A DNA stretch of 33,040 bases from an uncultured Methanobrevibacter sp. (GCF_937898925.1 NZ_CALDKF010000040.1:1-33040); one strand, 5' to 3'. Counted from the first letter of the stretch, positions 17,136-25,162 are shown. Translations and numbers: made by a program. Notes: a model not told the origin generated them from the sequence alone.

Positions 17136-17951
17136 ATGACTTATCAAATCAATGATCCTGAAGAAATAGATTGGGCTTACTTCTGGGCAAAGAAGCTTGA
17201 AGCAAAAAAGGATAGAAGTAAAGATTGGAATAAGGCAGCACCGAATTTTGGAAAGTCTGCCAAAAGAGACGACTATCACACCAGATTGATTGAAAGGATT
17301 AATGTAAACAAAGAGCAAACTATTCTTGATTTAGGTTGCGGTGACGGAACTATAACAATTCCCCTTGCAAAAAGAGCAAAAAGTGTCACTGGAGTTGATT
17401 CTGCATATAAAATGCTTGAAATATTAAATGGAAAAGCTCAAAAAGAGAATATAGACAATATTAAAACAATTGAAGAGGATTTAAGTAAAATAACAATTGA
17501 TAATGTGGGAAAACATGATATTGTTGTAGCTTCAAGATCATTGAATGGAATTCTAAATATAAAGGAAACCATTGCAAATATTAATGAAATCGCTGAAAAT
17601 TATGTTTACATAACCCTTTTTGGACCAAACAACTGGAAAATTGAAAAGGAATTTTATGATACCATCAATAAGGAATATGTTGAGTTTCCATCTCATAGAT
17701 ACTTTTTCAACATACTTGTAGATATGGGAATTTATCCAAATGTAGAAAGCCTGAACATAGGCCATGAAAGGGAATATGAAAGCATTGAGGATGCAATGGA
17801 TAATGGTAAATGGAGATTGGATTTCTTAAATGATGAGGAGAAGGAACAGTTACACACATACCTTGAAGACATTCTTGAAGAGAATGAAAATGGAAAGCTT
17901 TCAAATCCAAACGATAAGGCAGATTGGGTATTGTACTGGTGGAGGAAATAA
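17136..17951 (+). CDS. Class I SAM-dependent methyltransferase (first of tandem pair)
   Basis: 271 residues. The SAM-binding motif I is ILDLGCGDGT (63-72), motif II is SVTGVD (83-88), and post-motif segments (EEDL, VVASRSLNG) follow the methyltransferase fold. The N-terminal signature IDWAYFWAKK plus DWNKAAPNFG and the C-terminal WVLYWWRK are shared with the next gene, and this layout is common among methanogen and anaerobe methyltransferases whose substrates are unknown. The SD is GTGAT four bases before ATG. It is followed after 29 bases by its paralogue. Confidence 0.87.
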   Translation: MTYQINDPEEIDWAYFWAKKLEAKKDRSKDWNKAAPNFGKSAKRDDYHTRLIERINVNKEQTILDLGCGDGTITIPLAKRAKSVTGVDSAYKMLEILNGKAQKENIDNIKTIEEDLSKITIDNVGKHDIVVASRSLNGILNIKETIANINEIAENYVYITLFGPNNWKIEKEFYDTINKEYVEFPSHRYFFNILVDMGIYPNVESLNIGHEREYESIEDAMDNGKWRLDFLNDEEKEQLHTYLEDILEENENGKLSNPNDKADWVLYWWRK

Positions 17952-17980
17952 TCTTAATAAATTTATAATCTAGGTGTATC

Positions 17981-18829
17981 ATGAGATTAGAAGATGAAAT
18001 AAATCCTTTAGAACTCGATTGGGAATACATTTGGCAGAAATCCCTCAAAAAAGGATTTAAAAAAGAGAAAGATTGGGATAAGATAGCTAGCGAATATGGC
18101 AAATGGCTTAAAAATGATGATTATCCTGATGTTTTGCTCAATGAAATGAGAATATCTTCTAATGATACCGTTCTTGATATAGGTTGCGGTGAAGGTACAA
18201 TTACCAGAAAAATAGCTAAAAAAGCAAAATCAGTTACTGGAATCGATAAATCAGAATTGATGCTTGAAGAACTAAACAAAAAGGCCAAAGATGAAAATAT
18301 AAAGAATATCAAAACCTTTCAAAAGGACATTAATGATTTAAGTTATGATGAATTAGGCAATTATGATATTGTACTTGCTTCCAGATGCTTAAATGGAATA
18401 GCTAATATAAAAAATACATTATTAACTCTAAATGAAATTGCAAATAAATATGTTTATATAACCGTTTTTGGATCTTCAACCCACAAATACAAAAAGGAGA
18501 AAGCAGAAATAGTTGGAAAACCATTTAAAGCGGGAACAGACTATATGGTTTTAGTTATGCTTTTAAGAAGTCTTGGAATTGAAGCAAATGTTTTTCAATT
18601 GGAATGTAAAAACCTTAAAGAGTACCACAGCATAGATGAAGCAATAAACCGATCCATATGGCGACTTGGAGACTTGGAAGAAGAAAACAGAATTGCTTTA
18701 GAAAATTACTTTAAAGAAATATTCATTAAAAATGAGAGAGGAAACTGGGTTAATCCTAAAGACAAAACAGATTTAGTGTTAATTTGGTGGAAAAAAGAAG
18801 ATAATTATAATAAGAAAAATAAAAAGTAA
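17981..18829 (+). CDS. Class I SAM-dependent methyltransferase (second of tandem pair)
   Basis: 282 residues, clearly paralogous to the preceding gene. LDWEYIWQKS and DWDKIASEYG at the N-terminus, VLDIGCGEGT (64-73), SVTGID, VLASRCLNG and LVLIWWKK at the end align position by position. The substrate is unknown. The Lys-rich end (DNYNKKNKK) is extra. The SD GGTGTATC precedes ATG. The two genes probably arose by tandem duplication and are co-transcribed; divergence is greatest between the SAM-binding half and the C-terminal motif, where acceptor recognition is expected. Confidence 0.87.
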   Translation: MRLEDEINPLELDWEYIWQKSLKKGFKKEKDWDKIASEYGKWLKNDDYPDVLLNEMRISSNDTVLDIGCGEGTITRKIAKKAKSVTGIDKSELMLEELNKKAKDENIKNIKTFQKDINDLSYDELGNYDIVLASRCLNGIANIKNTLLTLNEIANKYVYITVFGSSTHKYKKEKAEIVGKPFKAGTDYMVLVMLLRSLGIEANVFQLECKNLKEYHSIDEAINRSIWRLGDLEEENRIALENYFKEIFIKNERGNWVNPKDKTDLVLIWWKKEDNYNKKNKK

Positions 18830-18869
18830 TAAAATTAAAAAATAAGAAAAAATAAAATGAAAAAGTAAT

Positions 18870-20039
18870 TTAAATATATTCTTCATCATGGAAGAAATCA
18901 AACACCTTTTCCATTTCTGCAGGGATATCGATTCCTTGCGGACATTGGATATTGCACTCACCACAGAAAGTACAACTATCTGCACGTTCATCCTTATTAA
19001 CTAACCAGAAATAAGGGGCTGCTGTCTTATCAATATAATCTAGACTTTTTGCAATATTATACTGCTTGAAACAATGTGGAATGTCCACCCTATTATGGCA
19101 AGGCATACAATATCTGCAACCAGTACACGGGATCTCTTCCCTTGACTTATAGACTTGAGTAACATCCTTAAGGATTTGCCTGTCATGTTCGCTCATTGAA
19201 TTTACATCACAGCTTTCTGCAATAGCAACATTCTGCTTTACTTGGTCCATATTGCTCATACCACTGAAAACGGAAGTTACAAGAGGCTTATCCCATAAAT
19301 ACTCAAATGCCCATTCAACAGGAGTCCTTTTCTTATCAGCGGTATCCCAAAGTGCTTGAACCTCATCAGGAATATTATTGATTAGGCTTCCTCCTCTAAG
19401 AGGTTCCATAATAACATTTCCAAGTCCTGCCATTCCGACAAACTCCAAACCGCCAAGACCGCTCTTATAATCCTCATCAAGATAGTTCACTTGAGTCAAT
19501 ATAACATCCCACTTGTCGTAGGAATCCATAATATTAAAGAAAACATCCAAATCATCGTGGAATGAGAAACCTACATATTTGGCTCTTCCATCTTCGAGGA
19601 TTGAATCTAAGAATTCCAATACATCCATACCATATAACTTATTCCAGAAGTCAATCTTAAGGGAATGCAACATGTAAATGTCAATATAATCAGTCTGCAA
19701 TCTTTCAAGTTGCAAATCAAGGAACTTATCCATATCTTCCCTTTTATTCACTAGCCATCCTGGCAATTTGGTTTGAATGACAACATCATCACGAATACCC
19801 CTTTCAGCAAGGTACTTGCCTAAAAATGGCTCAGCATTTCCTCCTAAGTTCCTGTTTTTACTATGAAAAGAATAAGCGGTATCAAAATAGTTCACTCCAT
19901 GCTCAATTGCATAATCGAACATCTTTGCAGCTTCAACCTCATCAATTTCATAAAAATGCTCCTTATGAGGTAAACGCATACATCCAAAACCTAAATTAGA
20001 TACTTCCAAATCAGTTTTTCCTAATTTTCTATAAAACAT
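18870..20039 (-). CDS. Aldo/keto reductase with C-terminal 4Fe-4S ferredoxin domain
   Basis: 389 residues. An AKR barrel carries the usual catalytic set: D53 and Y56 in FDTAYS, K91 in QTKLPG, H125 in MLHSLK. After about residue 300 come Cys clusters C305, C308, C311, C314, C323 (CTGCRYCMPC) and C356, C359, C362, C366 (CTFCGECNIQCP). These suggest Fe-S binding and electron exchange with ferredoxin as well as, or instead of, NADPH. This architecture is common in methanogens and clostridia. The substrate is unknown. The start is supported by GGTGACATAATG. The 3' end meets the convergent methyltransferase gene within 40 bases. Confidence 0.9.
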   Translation of the reverse strand: MFYRKLGKTDLEVSNLGFGCMRLPHKEHFYEIDEVEAAKMFDYAIEHGVNYFDTAYSFHSKNRNLGGNAEPFLGKYLAERGIRDDVVIQTKLPGWLVNKREDMDKFLDLQLERLQTDYIDIYMLHSLKIDFWNKLYGMDVLEFLDSILEDGRAKYVGFSFHDDLDVFFNIMDSYDKWDVILTQVNYLDEDYKSGLGGLEFVGMAGLGNVIMEPLRGGSLINNIPDEVQALWDTADKKRTPVEWAFEYLWDKPLVTSVFSGMSNMDQVKQNVAIAESCDVNSMSEHDRQILKDVTQVYKSREEIPCTGCRYCMPCHNRVDIPHCFKQYNIAKSLDYIDKTAAPYFWLVNKDERADSCTFCGECNIQCPQGIDIPAEMEKVFDFFHDEEYI

Positions 20040-20221
20040 TATGTCACCAAAAACAACATTAATTATATAATATTATGTTTAATGAAATATATAAAAATAG
20101 CTAAAAAAGCATAAAAATATAAAAATAAGAAAAAATATTGAAAAAATAAAAAAAATAAAAAAAGAATAGAATAAATAAAAATTAGAAAAAAGAATCAAAG
20201 AATTTAGGACTAAAGAAATTG

Positions 20222-20632
20222 CTAATCCAAATAATTTTCCACATGATTAAAGAACAGATACAAGTTAGGCTCAACTTTCCTTAAGCGTGTCTTGTATTCC
20301 ACCAATAAGTCAATCCTTTCATCATCACTTAAGTATTTTCCATCATAAATCAATGGAATATCAGCCAAATCTCCCATAAAAAGAAGCTTGACTTGATCTT
20401 TAGTCAAAATGGATGAGAACTTAAGGATATTATCGAAATTCTCTTCTGTGAAATCCAAGCCAACGGATTCCAAATATTCCCTGAATTTGCTAATTTCCTC
20501 AACATAAATGGGAACTAATTTAACTGCAATATTGTATTTCCATTCCTCATCCCAAGGATGCAATTCACTTAATTTTTCTATTAGAAAATTAGTGGAATCC
20601 TCTAAATTGTTCCCAAATTGATTGAAATCCAT
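20222..20632 (-). CDS. Small helical protein of unknown function
   Basis: 136 residues, acidic, soluble and predicted helical; no family recognised. The distinctive segment is LSELHPWDEEWKYNIAVKL (about 22-40). It starts 12 bases after the stop of the zinc-ribbon gene, so the two are probably one transcript. A weak SD (AGGGATAG) precedes ATG. Downstream, about 180 bases of low-complexity A/T with several T6-T8 runs on its coding strand (20100-20165) probably terminate it. Confidence 0.72.
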   Translation of the reverse strand: MDFNQFGNNLEDSTNFLIEKLSELHPWDEEWKYNIAVKLVPIYVEEISKFREYLESVGLDFTEENFDNILKFSSILTKDQVKLLFMGDLADIPLIYDGKYLSDDERIDLLVEYKTRLRKVEPNLYLFFNHVENYLD

Positions 20633-20644
20633 TCTATCCCTAAA

Positions 20645-20908
20645 CTATCCTATTGACATGATAAGAATTATTATAAATAATATTATAAGCACACCACAAC
20701 ATACAGAACCAAGATCATTGGAACTTGAAGCGCTGCTAGCATTTGAAGTAGTTGTAGTTGTTGTAGTGGTAGTTGAATTATTAGTGGAAGATCCATTATC
20801 TCTTAAATTTGTGCTGAAATCTGGAGAAACCAATTTACTTCCGCAATTTCCACAGAATGTAGCAACATCCTTATTTTCATGACCGCAATTTGGACAAAAC
20901 TTTGACAT
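20645..20908 (-). CDS. Zinc-ribbon protein with Thr/Ser linker and C-terminal membrane anchor
   Basis: 87 residues in three parts. CPNCG (5-9) and CGNCG (19-23) form a CxxC-x10-CxxC zinc ribbon; a low-complexity Ser/Thr/Asn linker (about 38-65) includes nine consecutive Thr; residues about 67-87 are one hydrophobic helix at the extreme C-terminus, so the protein is probably tail-anchored with the ribbon in the cytoplasm. The Thr run is encoded by imperfect GTT/GTA/GTG triplets on the + strand and may vary in length. GGGGGTAAAAAATG gives a strong SD. The partner is unknown. Confidence 0.82.
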   Translation of the reverse strand: MSKFCPNCGHENKDVATFCGNCGSKLVSPDFSTNLRDNGSSTNNSTTTTTTTTTSNASSASSSNDLGSVCCGVLIILFIIILIMSIG

Positions 20909-21000
20909 TTTTTACCCCCTCATAATAAAATTTTTAAAAAAATGAAATCAAAAAATAAAAATAAACTAAAAAATTAAAGAACTTGAAGAATTGAAACCAA

Positions 21001-21019
21001 AAATGCCATTTAAGCATTT
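21001..21019 (-). terminator. Possible hairpin terminator of ppaC
   Basis: On the - strand AAATGC pairs with GCATTT around a 7-base loop that contains the ppaC stop codon; T-rich sequence including a T6 run follows within 40 bases. The hairpin is short, so this is a weak call. Confidence 0.3.
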
Positions 21020-21927
21020 TCAGTCATAATAGGAACCACTTGTTTCTTACGGGAGACAACTCCTTCCAATAAGACAGTGTTATCCTCTAATTTTACTCCA
21101 TAAGCTTTTTCTACAAGTGCAGCATCCTTACCAAGTGCAATGACTTGAGAATTGCTGTTTACAATATCAGTGATTAAAAGCATGAATAAGTCTAAATCCT
21201 CTTCTTCAATGATTTTTTCCATTCCTGCTTCCAAATCAGCTTTCATTTCCATTACATCAGCAATATCTGCAGTGTTCACTTGATTTACAATGGATTTTAC
21301 ATCCTTAAAGTCAATTTGCTTTGCATCTAAGCTTAAGATTTCAGGAATAGAGAAACTGGATAAGTCAGTTCCTGCCTTTAACATTTCCAATCCATAAGTT
21401 TCATAATCAATTTCAGCGATTTGTGCAAGCTCTTTAACGGCTTCCTTATCATCTTCAGTGGTTGTTGGAGATTTTAAAAGCAATGTGTCAGAAATAATTG
21501 CAGAAAGCATCAAGGATGCAATGGTTTTATCTGGAGTTAATCCGTTTTCCTTATATAACTTCAATAAAACGGTTTCAGTACATCCTACAGGTTCTGTTCT
21601 GACAAATAAAGGATAAGAAGTTTCAAAAGCTATTTTGTGATGGTCAACGACCTTTAGGATTTTAGCGTTTTCAATATTGTCAATGGATTCGCTTGGACTG
21701 TTATGATCCACTAAAATAACTTCTGCATCATCATCAATTCTTTCAATTAATTCAGGAGCTTCAATATCGAAGTAATTCAATACATATTCAGTTTCCTTGT
21801 TAAGACTTCCTAATCTGCATGCAACAACATCATTACCTAATTTAGTTTCCAAATCAGCCATTACAAGGCTTGAGGTAATTGAATCAGTATCTGGACTTTT
21901 ATGACCAAAAATATAAGTTTTACTCAT
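21010..21927 (-). CDS. ppaC: Manganese-dependent inorganic pyrophosphatase
   Basis: Hydrolyses pyrophosphate to drive biosynthesis; a family II (DHH) enzyme with a two-metal Mn/Co site. The 305 residues fit. Metal ligands appear in order: H9, D13 and D15 in FGHKSPDTDS, D74 and H75 in VDHNSP, D95, H96 and H97 in VDHHK, and D147 in ISDTLLLKSP. The C-terminal DHHA2 domain carries the substrate-binding SRKKQ (292-296). The start is supported by GGTGAAAAAATG. It is transcribed away from the 790-base spacer that separates it from the hsdM gene. Confidence 0.95.
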   Translation of the reverse strand: MSKTYIFGHKSPDTDSITSSLVMADLETKLGNDVVACRLGSLNKETEYVLNYFDIEAPELIERIDDDAEVILVDHNSPSESIDNIENAKILKVVDHHKIAFETSYPLFVRTEPVGCTETVLLKLYKENGLTPDKTIASLMLSAIISDTLLLKSPTTTEDDKEAVKELAQIAEIDYETYGLEMLKAGTDLSSFSIPEILSLDAKQIDFKDVKSIVNQVNTADIADVMEMKADLEAGMEKIIEEEDLDLFMLLITDIVNSNSQVIALGKDAALVEKAYGVKLEDNTVLLEGVVSRKKQVVPIMTENA

Positions 21928-22042
21928 TTTTTCACCTAATAATAAATTGGATAAATTTTATCAAAATAACAATTATAATTTTGACCTTTCACATTATTAA
22001 ATATTTATGAAAATTTAAAAAAAGTTAATTAAAAAGATTAAT

Positions 22043-22078
22043 GTTTAGAACTTAGATTAAAAAATCTAAGCTCTAAAC
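22043..22078 (+). repeat. Strong hairpin upstream of the 37-codon ORF
   Basis: GTTTAGA (22043-22049) and CTTAGATT (22051-22058) pair with AATCTAAG (22063-22070) and TCTAAAC (22072-22078): fifteen pairs, one A.C mismatch and an AAAA loop. It ends 57 bases before the ATG of the small ORF and could be part of its leader. Confidence 0.65.
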
Positions 22079-22135
22079 CTGAATTATAAACTATACCAAA
22101 AAAAGAAAACTAGAAACTAATGTAAAGGGGGTGAT

Positions 22136-22249
22136 ATGTTAAAAGAATATTCTAAAAGTATAGTTAATAATTCTATGTATATAATTATATTTATTATCTA
22201 TATAAATAGTTTGCTATTAATAATACAAAAAATGAGTTATAAACCTTAA
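22136..22249 (+). CDS. Candidate 37-residue hydrophobic peptide
   Basis: A short ORF whose support comes from its start: AAAGGGGGTGAT directly precedes ATG, close to full complementarity with the archaeal 16S 3' end (AUCACCUCCU). The peptide begins MLKEYSKSIV, then has a single hydrophobic helix rich in Ile (about 14-31, MYIIIFIIYIN), and ends QKMSYKP, a size and profile like bacterial type I toxins and other single-span peptides. It is alone on the + strand between two - strand genes, with a hairpin upstream and an 18-bp inverted repeat downstream. No homologue is known to me; expression is unproven, and AT-rich DNA readily gives Ile-rich frames by chance. Confidence 0.5.
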   Translation: MLKEYSKSIVNNSMYIIIFIIYINSLLLIIQKMSYKP

Positions 22250-22325
22250 AAATATCAATAGATTTTGAAGAGAGAAAAATATAATTAAAAAAAGTTAGAG
22301 ATTAATTTATTTTATTTTAAAAAAA

Positions 22326-22395
22326 TTTTGATTATTCTAAATAGGAATAAGACGAATGTAATGTTTTTATAAAGTATTATTTAGAATAATCAAAA
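22326..22395. repeat. Perfect 18-bp inverted repeat with 34-base loop
   Basis: TTTTGATTATTCTAAATA (22326-22343) is exactly complementary to TATTTAGAATAATCAAAA (22378-22395). The arms end abruptly at both sides. It lies 77 bases after the stop of the 37-codon ORF and 23 bases before another small ORF. It could be a terminator or processed RNA hairpin, a regulator site, or the ends of a tiny mobile-element remnant. Confidence 0.7.
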
Positions 22396-22417
22396 GAATT
22401 TTCATCAAAGAGCTATT

Positions 22418-22561
22418 ATGCAAAATAGATCCTTGATTGAATTCGTAGTTTTAAGTATTTTCCGTGAAGAAACTGTAATTTCCAATGAATTTATTTTAAA
22501 ATGTATTAAAATTGTTTCACCAAAAAATACATGTTCCTTGAATATACTATTATTTGAATAA
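22418..22561 (+). CDS. Candidate 47-residue ORF or gene remnant
   Basis: An uninterrupted frame from ATG to TAA encoding MQNRSLIEFV...LNILLFE, mixed hydrophobic and charged, with two Cys. Codon use resembles real coding sequence here (CGT, GAA, TCC), and the stretch is less A/T-monotonous than its surroundings, but the SD is weak (AAAGAG about 9 bases upstream). It may be a small gene or a decayed fragment of a larger one; no family is recognised. Confidence 0.3.
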   Translation: MQNRSLIEFVVLSIFREETVISNEFILKCIKIVSPKNTCSLNILLFE

Positions 22562-22670
22562 ATATAAGCCAGTATGCCAAGAGCATTTGAAAATAAATAA
22601 ATAAAAAAAAGTGATTAATGAAAAAATTAGAAAAAATTAGAAATTAGAATAAATTAGAATAAAGAAAATA

Positions 22671-22712
22671 AAAAAGAGAATAAAAAAAGAGAATAAAAAA
22701 AGAGAATAAAAA
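22671..22712 (-). repeat. Tandem T-run repeat after hsdM
   Basis: AAAAAAAGAGAAT is repeated about three times with a partial fourth copy on the + strand. In the hsdM transcript this reads as three to four successive T6-T7 runs starting a few bases after the stop, so it probably works as a multi-U-run terminator as well as being a 13-base tandem repeat. Confidence 0.5.
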
Positions 22713-22716
22713 AGAA

Positions 22717-24546
22717 CTACCTAAATAAGTCATTTTCAATATTTAGTTTTCTATAAGTATCTTCAATCTCTTTTGTAACCTTTTTAATCTCATCAGTCAC
22801 ATACTTATGTCTTGATACCAACTCATCAGAGTCAATCTCTTCTCCTTCATCTTCGTAAGTGTCAACATAACGAGGGATATTCAAATTGAAATCATTCCTT
22901 TTAATTTCATCTAAGCTTGCTCTGTGGGAATATCTTTCTATTTCTTCCCTATTCCTATAAGTCCTTGCGATTTTAGAAATATCCTCTTCCTGCAAATAGT
23001 TGATTAATTTGGTTCTATCGAATCCTTTTGAAGCATCAATGAAGAGAACATCATCATAGTAATCTCTGTTTTTCTTAAAGATCATCATACAAGCAGGATT
23101 ATTGGTGCTGTAGAACATATTTGCAGGAAGTCCAATGACTGCATCAAGATAATTGAATCTTTCAACAATCATCCTTCTGATTTTTCCTTCAGAAGCAGCT
23201 CTGAACAGTACTCCATGAGGGGCGACAACAATCATTATTCCATCCTCATTCAACTGATAAAGCATATGCTGAATAAATGCATAATCCGCTTTTGAATGTG
23301 GGGGAAGAATATTATATTGCATAAACCTTACATCATCAAGAAAACTCCTGTCCGCAGTCCATCTGGAATTGAATGGAATCTGAGAAACTACAGCATCAAA
23401 AGTATAATCCAAATGCTGAGGCTGTTCCAATGTATCCCCTTGCTTAATGTCAAAGTCCTTATAATGGATATTATGCAGAATCATGTTTTCTCTTGCAATA
23501 TTATAGAATGAGGCATTAAGTTCCTGACCACAGATAAAATCACAAGGCAATTCCTTATTAATCTCTAAAAGCAAGGAAGCTGAACCGCAACATGGATCAT
23601 AAACGGATTCAAGCTTTGATTTCTGGGAAGATATAATCTTAGCGATTAAAGTGGAAACCTCATTAGGAGTATAGTAATCTGAGGAATTTGATGAATTCAA
23701 GGAAAATTCGCTTAATAGATATTCGAAACTGTTTCCAATTAGATCATCAATATATTTTTCATAAATTTCATCTTTCTGATGAATATCCCTGTTTAAGCTG
23801 TATTCATCAAATTCATAATCCAATCTATCTGCTTCTAAAGCATAATTAGACTTCATTAGATTGTATTCCATTTTTTCATCAACTAATGAATTCAAATCCT
23901 TGAAATCCGCTTTAATATTATTCTTTCTTCCGGAACGCAAGCGTCTTTCATTTTTACGTGAATATGAATAATCCTTATTGAATTTTCTATTTTCAAGAAT
24001 GGATTTGCTTAAAAGAGTGTTATTCCTGCTTTCCTTATCCAAATCAAAATTCACTGGCCCTAATGCATCTAAAATATTGAATACAACACGGTTCTTATCC
24101 TCTATTGTCTTTCCCAATTGAGATGCATATAAGTCCACCCCTTCAAAAAGGTTCTGGAAATCCTCTTGGCTTTCTCTTCCCACAGAAGAATCGCTGATTT
24201 CATTGAATGCCTTATCCAATTCTTCAATAATGATATTCCCATAATTCTTTGAAGAGACAATGTTTTTATATAAAAGGTCAGGGCTTAAAAAGTATCCTAT
24301 ATCTTCAATTGACTTTTCTCTTAAGGATTTTTTAAAAGCTTTAAGATTATATGCTTCTTCAAACTTAAGGTTCTCAGCTTTCAATTCGTTATTGATGTAA
24401 GTCTCCAGTTTTTCAGATAGATACTTATAGGAAATAAAGCCTAGGAAATACTTTTGAAACTCATCATCAGTTAAAAAACCAATCCTATTTCCTCTTTTCA
24501 AATCTTCATAAATGGACCATAATTGACGCCCTAAAAAGTTCTCCAT
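22717..24546 (-). CDS. hsdM: Type I restriction-modification-like DNA methyltransferase subunit HsdM, variant motif IV
   Basis: Would transfer methyl from SAM to adenine N6 together with HsdS. Residues 1-165 match the HsdM N-terminal helical domain (FNILDALGPVNFDLD near its end). YYTP (291-294) and DPCCGSASLLLE (317-328, SAM-binding motif I) mark the catalytic domain. Two points are odd. Motif IV, normally NPPF/Y, reads QIPF (389-392), confirmed in the DNA as CAG ATT CCA TTC. A charged insertion of about 90 residues (roughly 175-265) lies where usual HsdM runs directly into the DLIGDAYEYLL-type helix, here DLIGNSFEYLL at 268-278. This explains the length of 609 against about 500-530 usually. 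The frame is intact. The SD is GGGGTT; hsdS lies 52 bases upstream. Methylation activity is uncertain. Confidence 0.85.
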   Translation of the reverse strand: MENFLGRQLWSIYEDLKRGNRIGFLTDDEFQKYFLGFISYKYLSEKLETYINNELKAENLKFEEAYNLKAFKKSLREKSIEDIGYFLSPDLLYKNIVSSKNYGNIIIEELDKAFNEISDSSVGRESQEDFQNLFEGVDLYASQLGKTIEDKNRVVFNILDALGPVNFDLDKESRNNTLLSKSILENRKFNKDYSYSRKNERRLRSGRKNNIKADFKDLNSLVDEKMEYNLMKSNYALEADRLDYEFDEYSLNRDIHQKDEIYEKYIDDLIGNSFEYLLSEFSLNSSNSSDYYTPNEVSTLIAKIISSQKSKLESVYDPCCGSASLLLEINKELPCDFICGQELNASFYNIARENMILHNIHYKDFDIKQGDTLEQPQHLDYTFDAVVSQIPFNSRWTADRSFLDDVRFMQYNILPPHSKADYAFIQHMLYQLNEDGIMIVVAPHGVLFRAASEGKIRRMIVERFNYLDAVIGLPANMFYSTNNPACMMIFKKNRDYYDDVLFIDASKGFDRTKLINYLQEEDISKIARTYRNREEIERYSHRASLDEIKRNDFNLNIPRYVDTYEDEGEEIDSDELVSRHKYVTDEIKKVTKEIEDTYRKLNIENDLFR

Positions 24547-24598
24547 ATCATAACCCCTAAATTAAAATAATAAAAATAATTATAATCAAGACCAGTGA

Positions 24599-25162
24599 TT
24601 AGTTTTCATCTAATCTCTCTAATAAATTCTTCATGATCAATTTCTCATTCTGTCTTTCCAATTCAATCAATTCTTGGTTTAGATTGATTCTTTTGTCCAT
24701 CAATTTAAATAATCTTCCGTATTCCACTTGAGTTTCATAATCAGGAATAGGCAAGTTAATTTCTTTTAGGTGAGTGGTTTTAATGATTTTTAAGGTAGTT
24801 CCCTCTACAATCTTATGCAATTCCCTTGGGAAGATATCACTTTTAAGAAGATGATAGATGAAGTCAACATCAAACCCTTCCTTAACCCTTACAACAGCAT
24901 AATACATAGGGATGATTATTCCTTCCTCTTCAAGCTTGCTTACAGTGGATCCTGCAAGCAAAATGACAATGTCATCTTTCCTTGAATAAAACTTAGGGTT
25001 TATGTCCTCAGAAACCTCTACATCCTCAGTTTCAATCCTTGAACTGTCTTCATATGTTTTCTTAAGTACTTTCTGCTCTACTGTGATACCTTTTTGATAA
25101 CGTTTGACCCTAATTCCAGTGAAAATGTCTGCAATTTCATCAAACTTATAATTTTTAATCAT
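24599..25162 (-). CDS. hsdS: Half-length Type I specificity subunit HsdS
   Basis: 187 residues with one target-recognition domain (about 1-145), including FDEIADIFTGIRVKRY, DIVILLAGST and the typical end ...TTHLKEINLPIPD. One conserved helix follows (about 147-185, KLMDKRINLNQELIELERQN). Full HsdS has two such units in about 400 residues. The end is clean and the frame intact, so this looks like a natural half-subunit that would dimerise and read a symmetric bipartite site, as seen for some half-HsdS proteins. The start is supported by GGTGAGTATATG and a TATA-like box at 25201-25210. It precedes hsdM, the reverse of the common order. No hsdR is in the window. Confidence 0.82.
   Translation of the reverse strand: MIKNYKFDEIADIFTGIRVKRYQKGITVEQKVLKKTYEDSSRIETEDVEVSEDINPKFYSRKDDIVILLAGSTVSKLEEEGIIIPMYYAVVRVKEGFDVDFIYHLLKSDIFPRELHKIVEGTTLKIIKTTHLKEINLPIPDYETQVEYGRLFKLMDKRINLNQELIELERQNEKLIMKNLLERLDEN

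Noticed and set aside
20622..20882. Antisense frame opposite the zinc-ribbon gene with a run of Val codons
   Set aside because: It is the mirror of the Thr/Ser linker; the - strand frame has a strong SD, a zinc ribbon and a membrane helix, while the + strand frame has no SD.
22326..22395. Insertion sequence defined by the 18-bp inverted repeat
   Set aside because: Only 34 bases lie between the arms, no transposase is present and no target-site duplication is visible at the arm ends.
24546..24599. Frameshift joining hsdS and hsdM or a decayed full-length hsdS
   Set aside because: Both genes have their own SD and intact family-typical ends, and no second recognition domain is found in any frame of the 52-base gap or upstream of hsdS.
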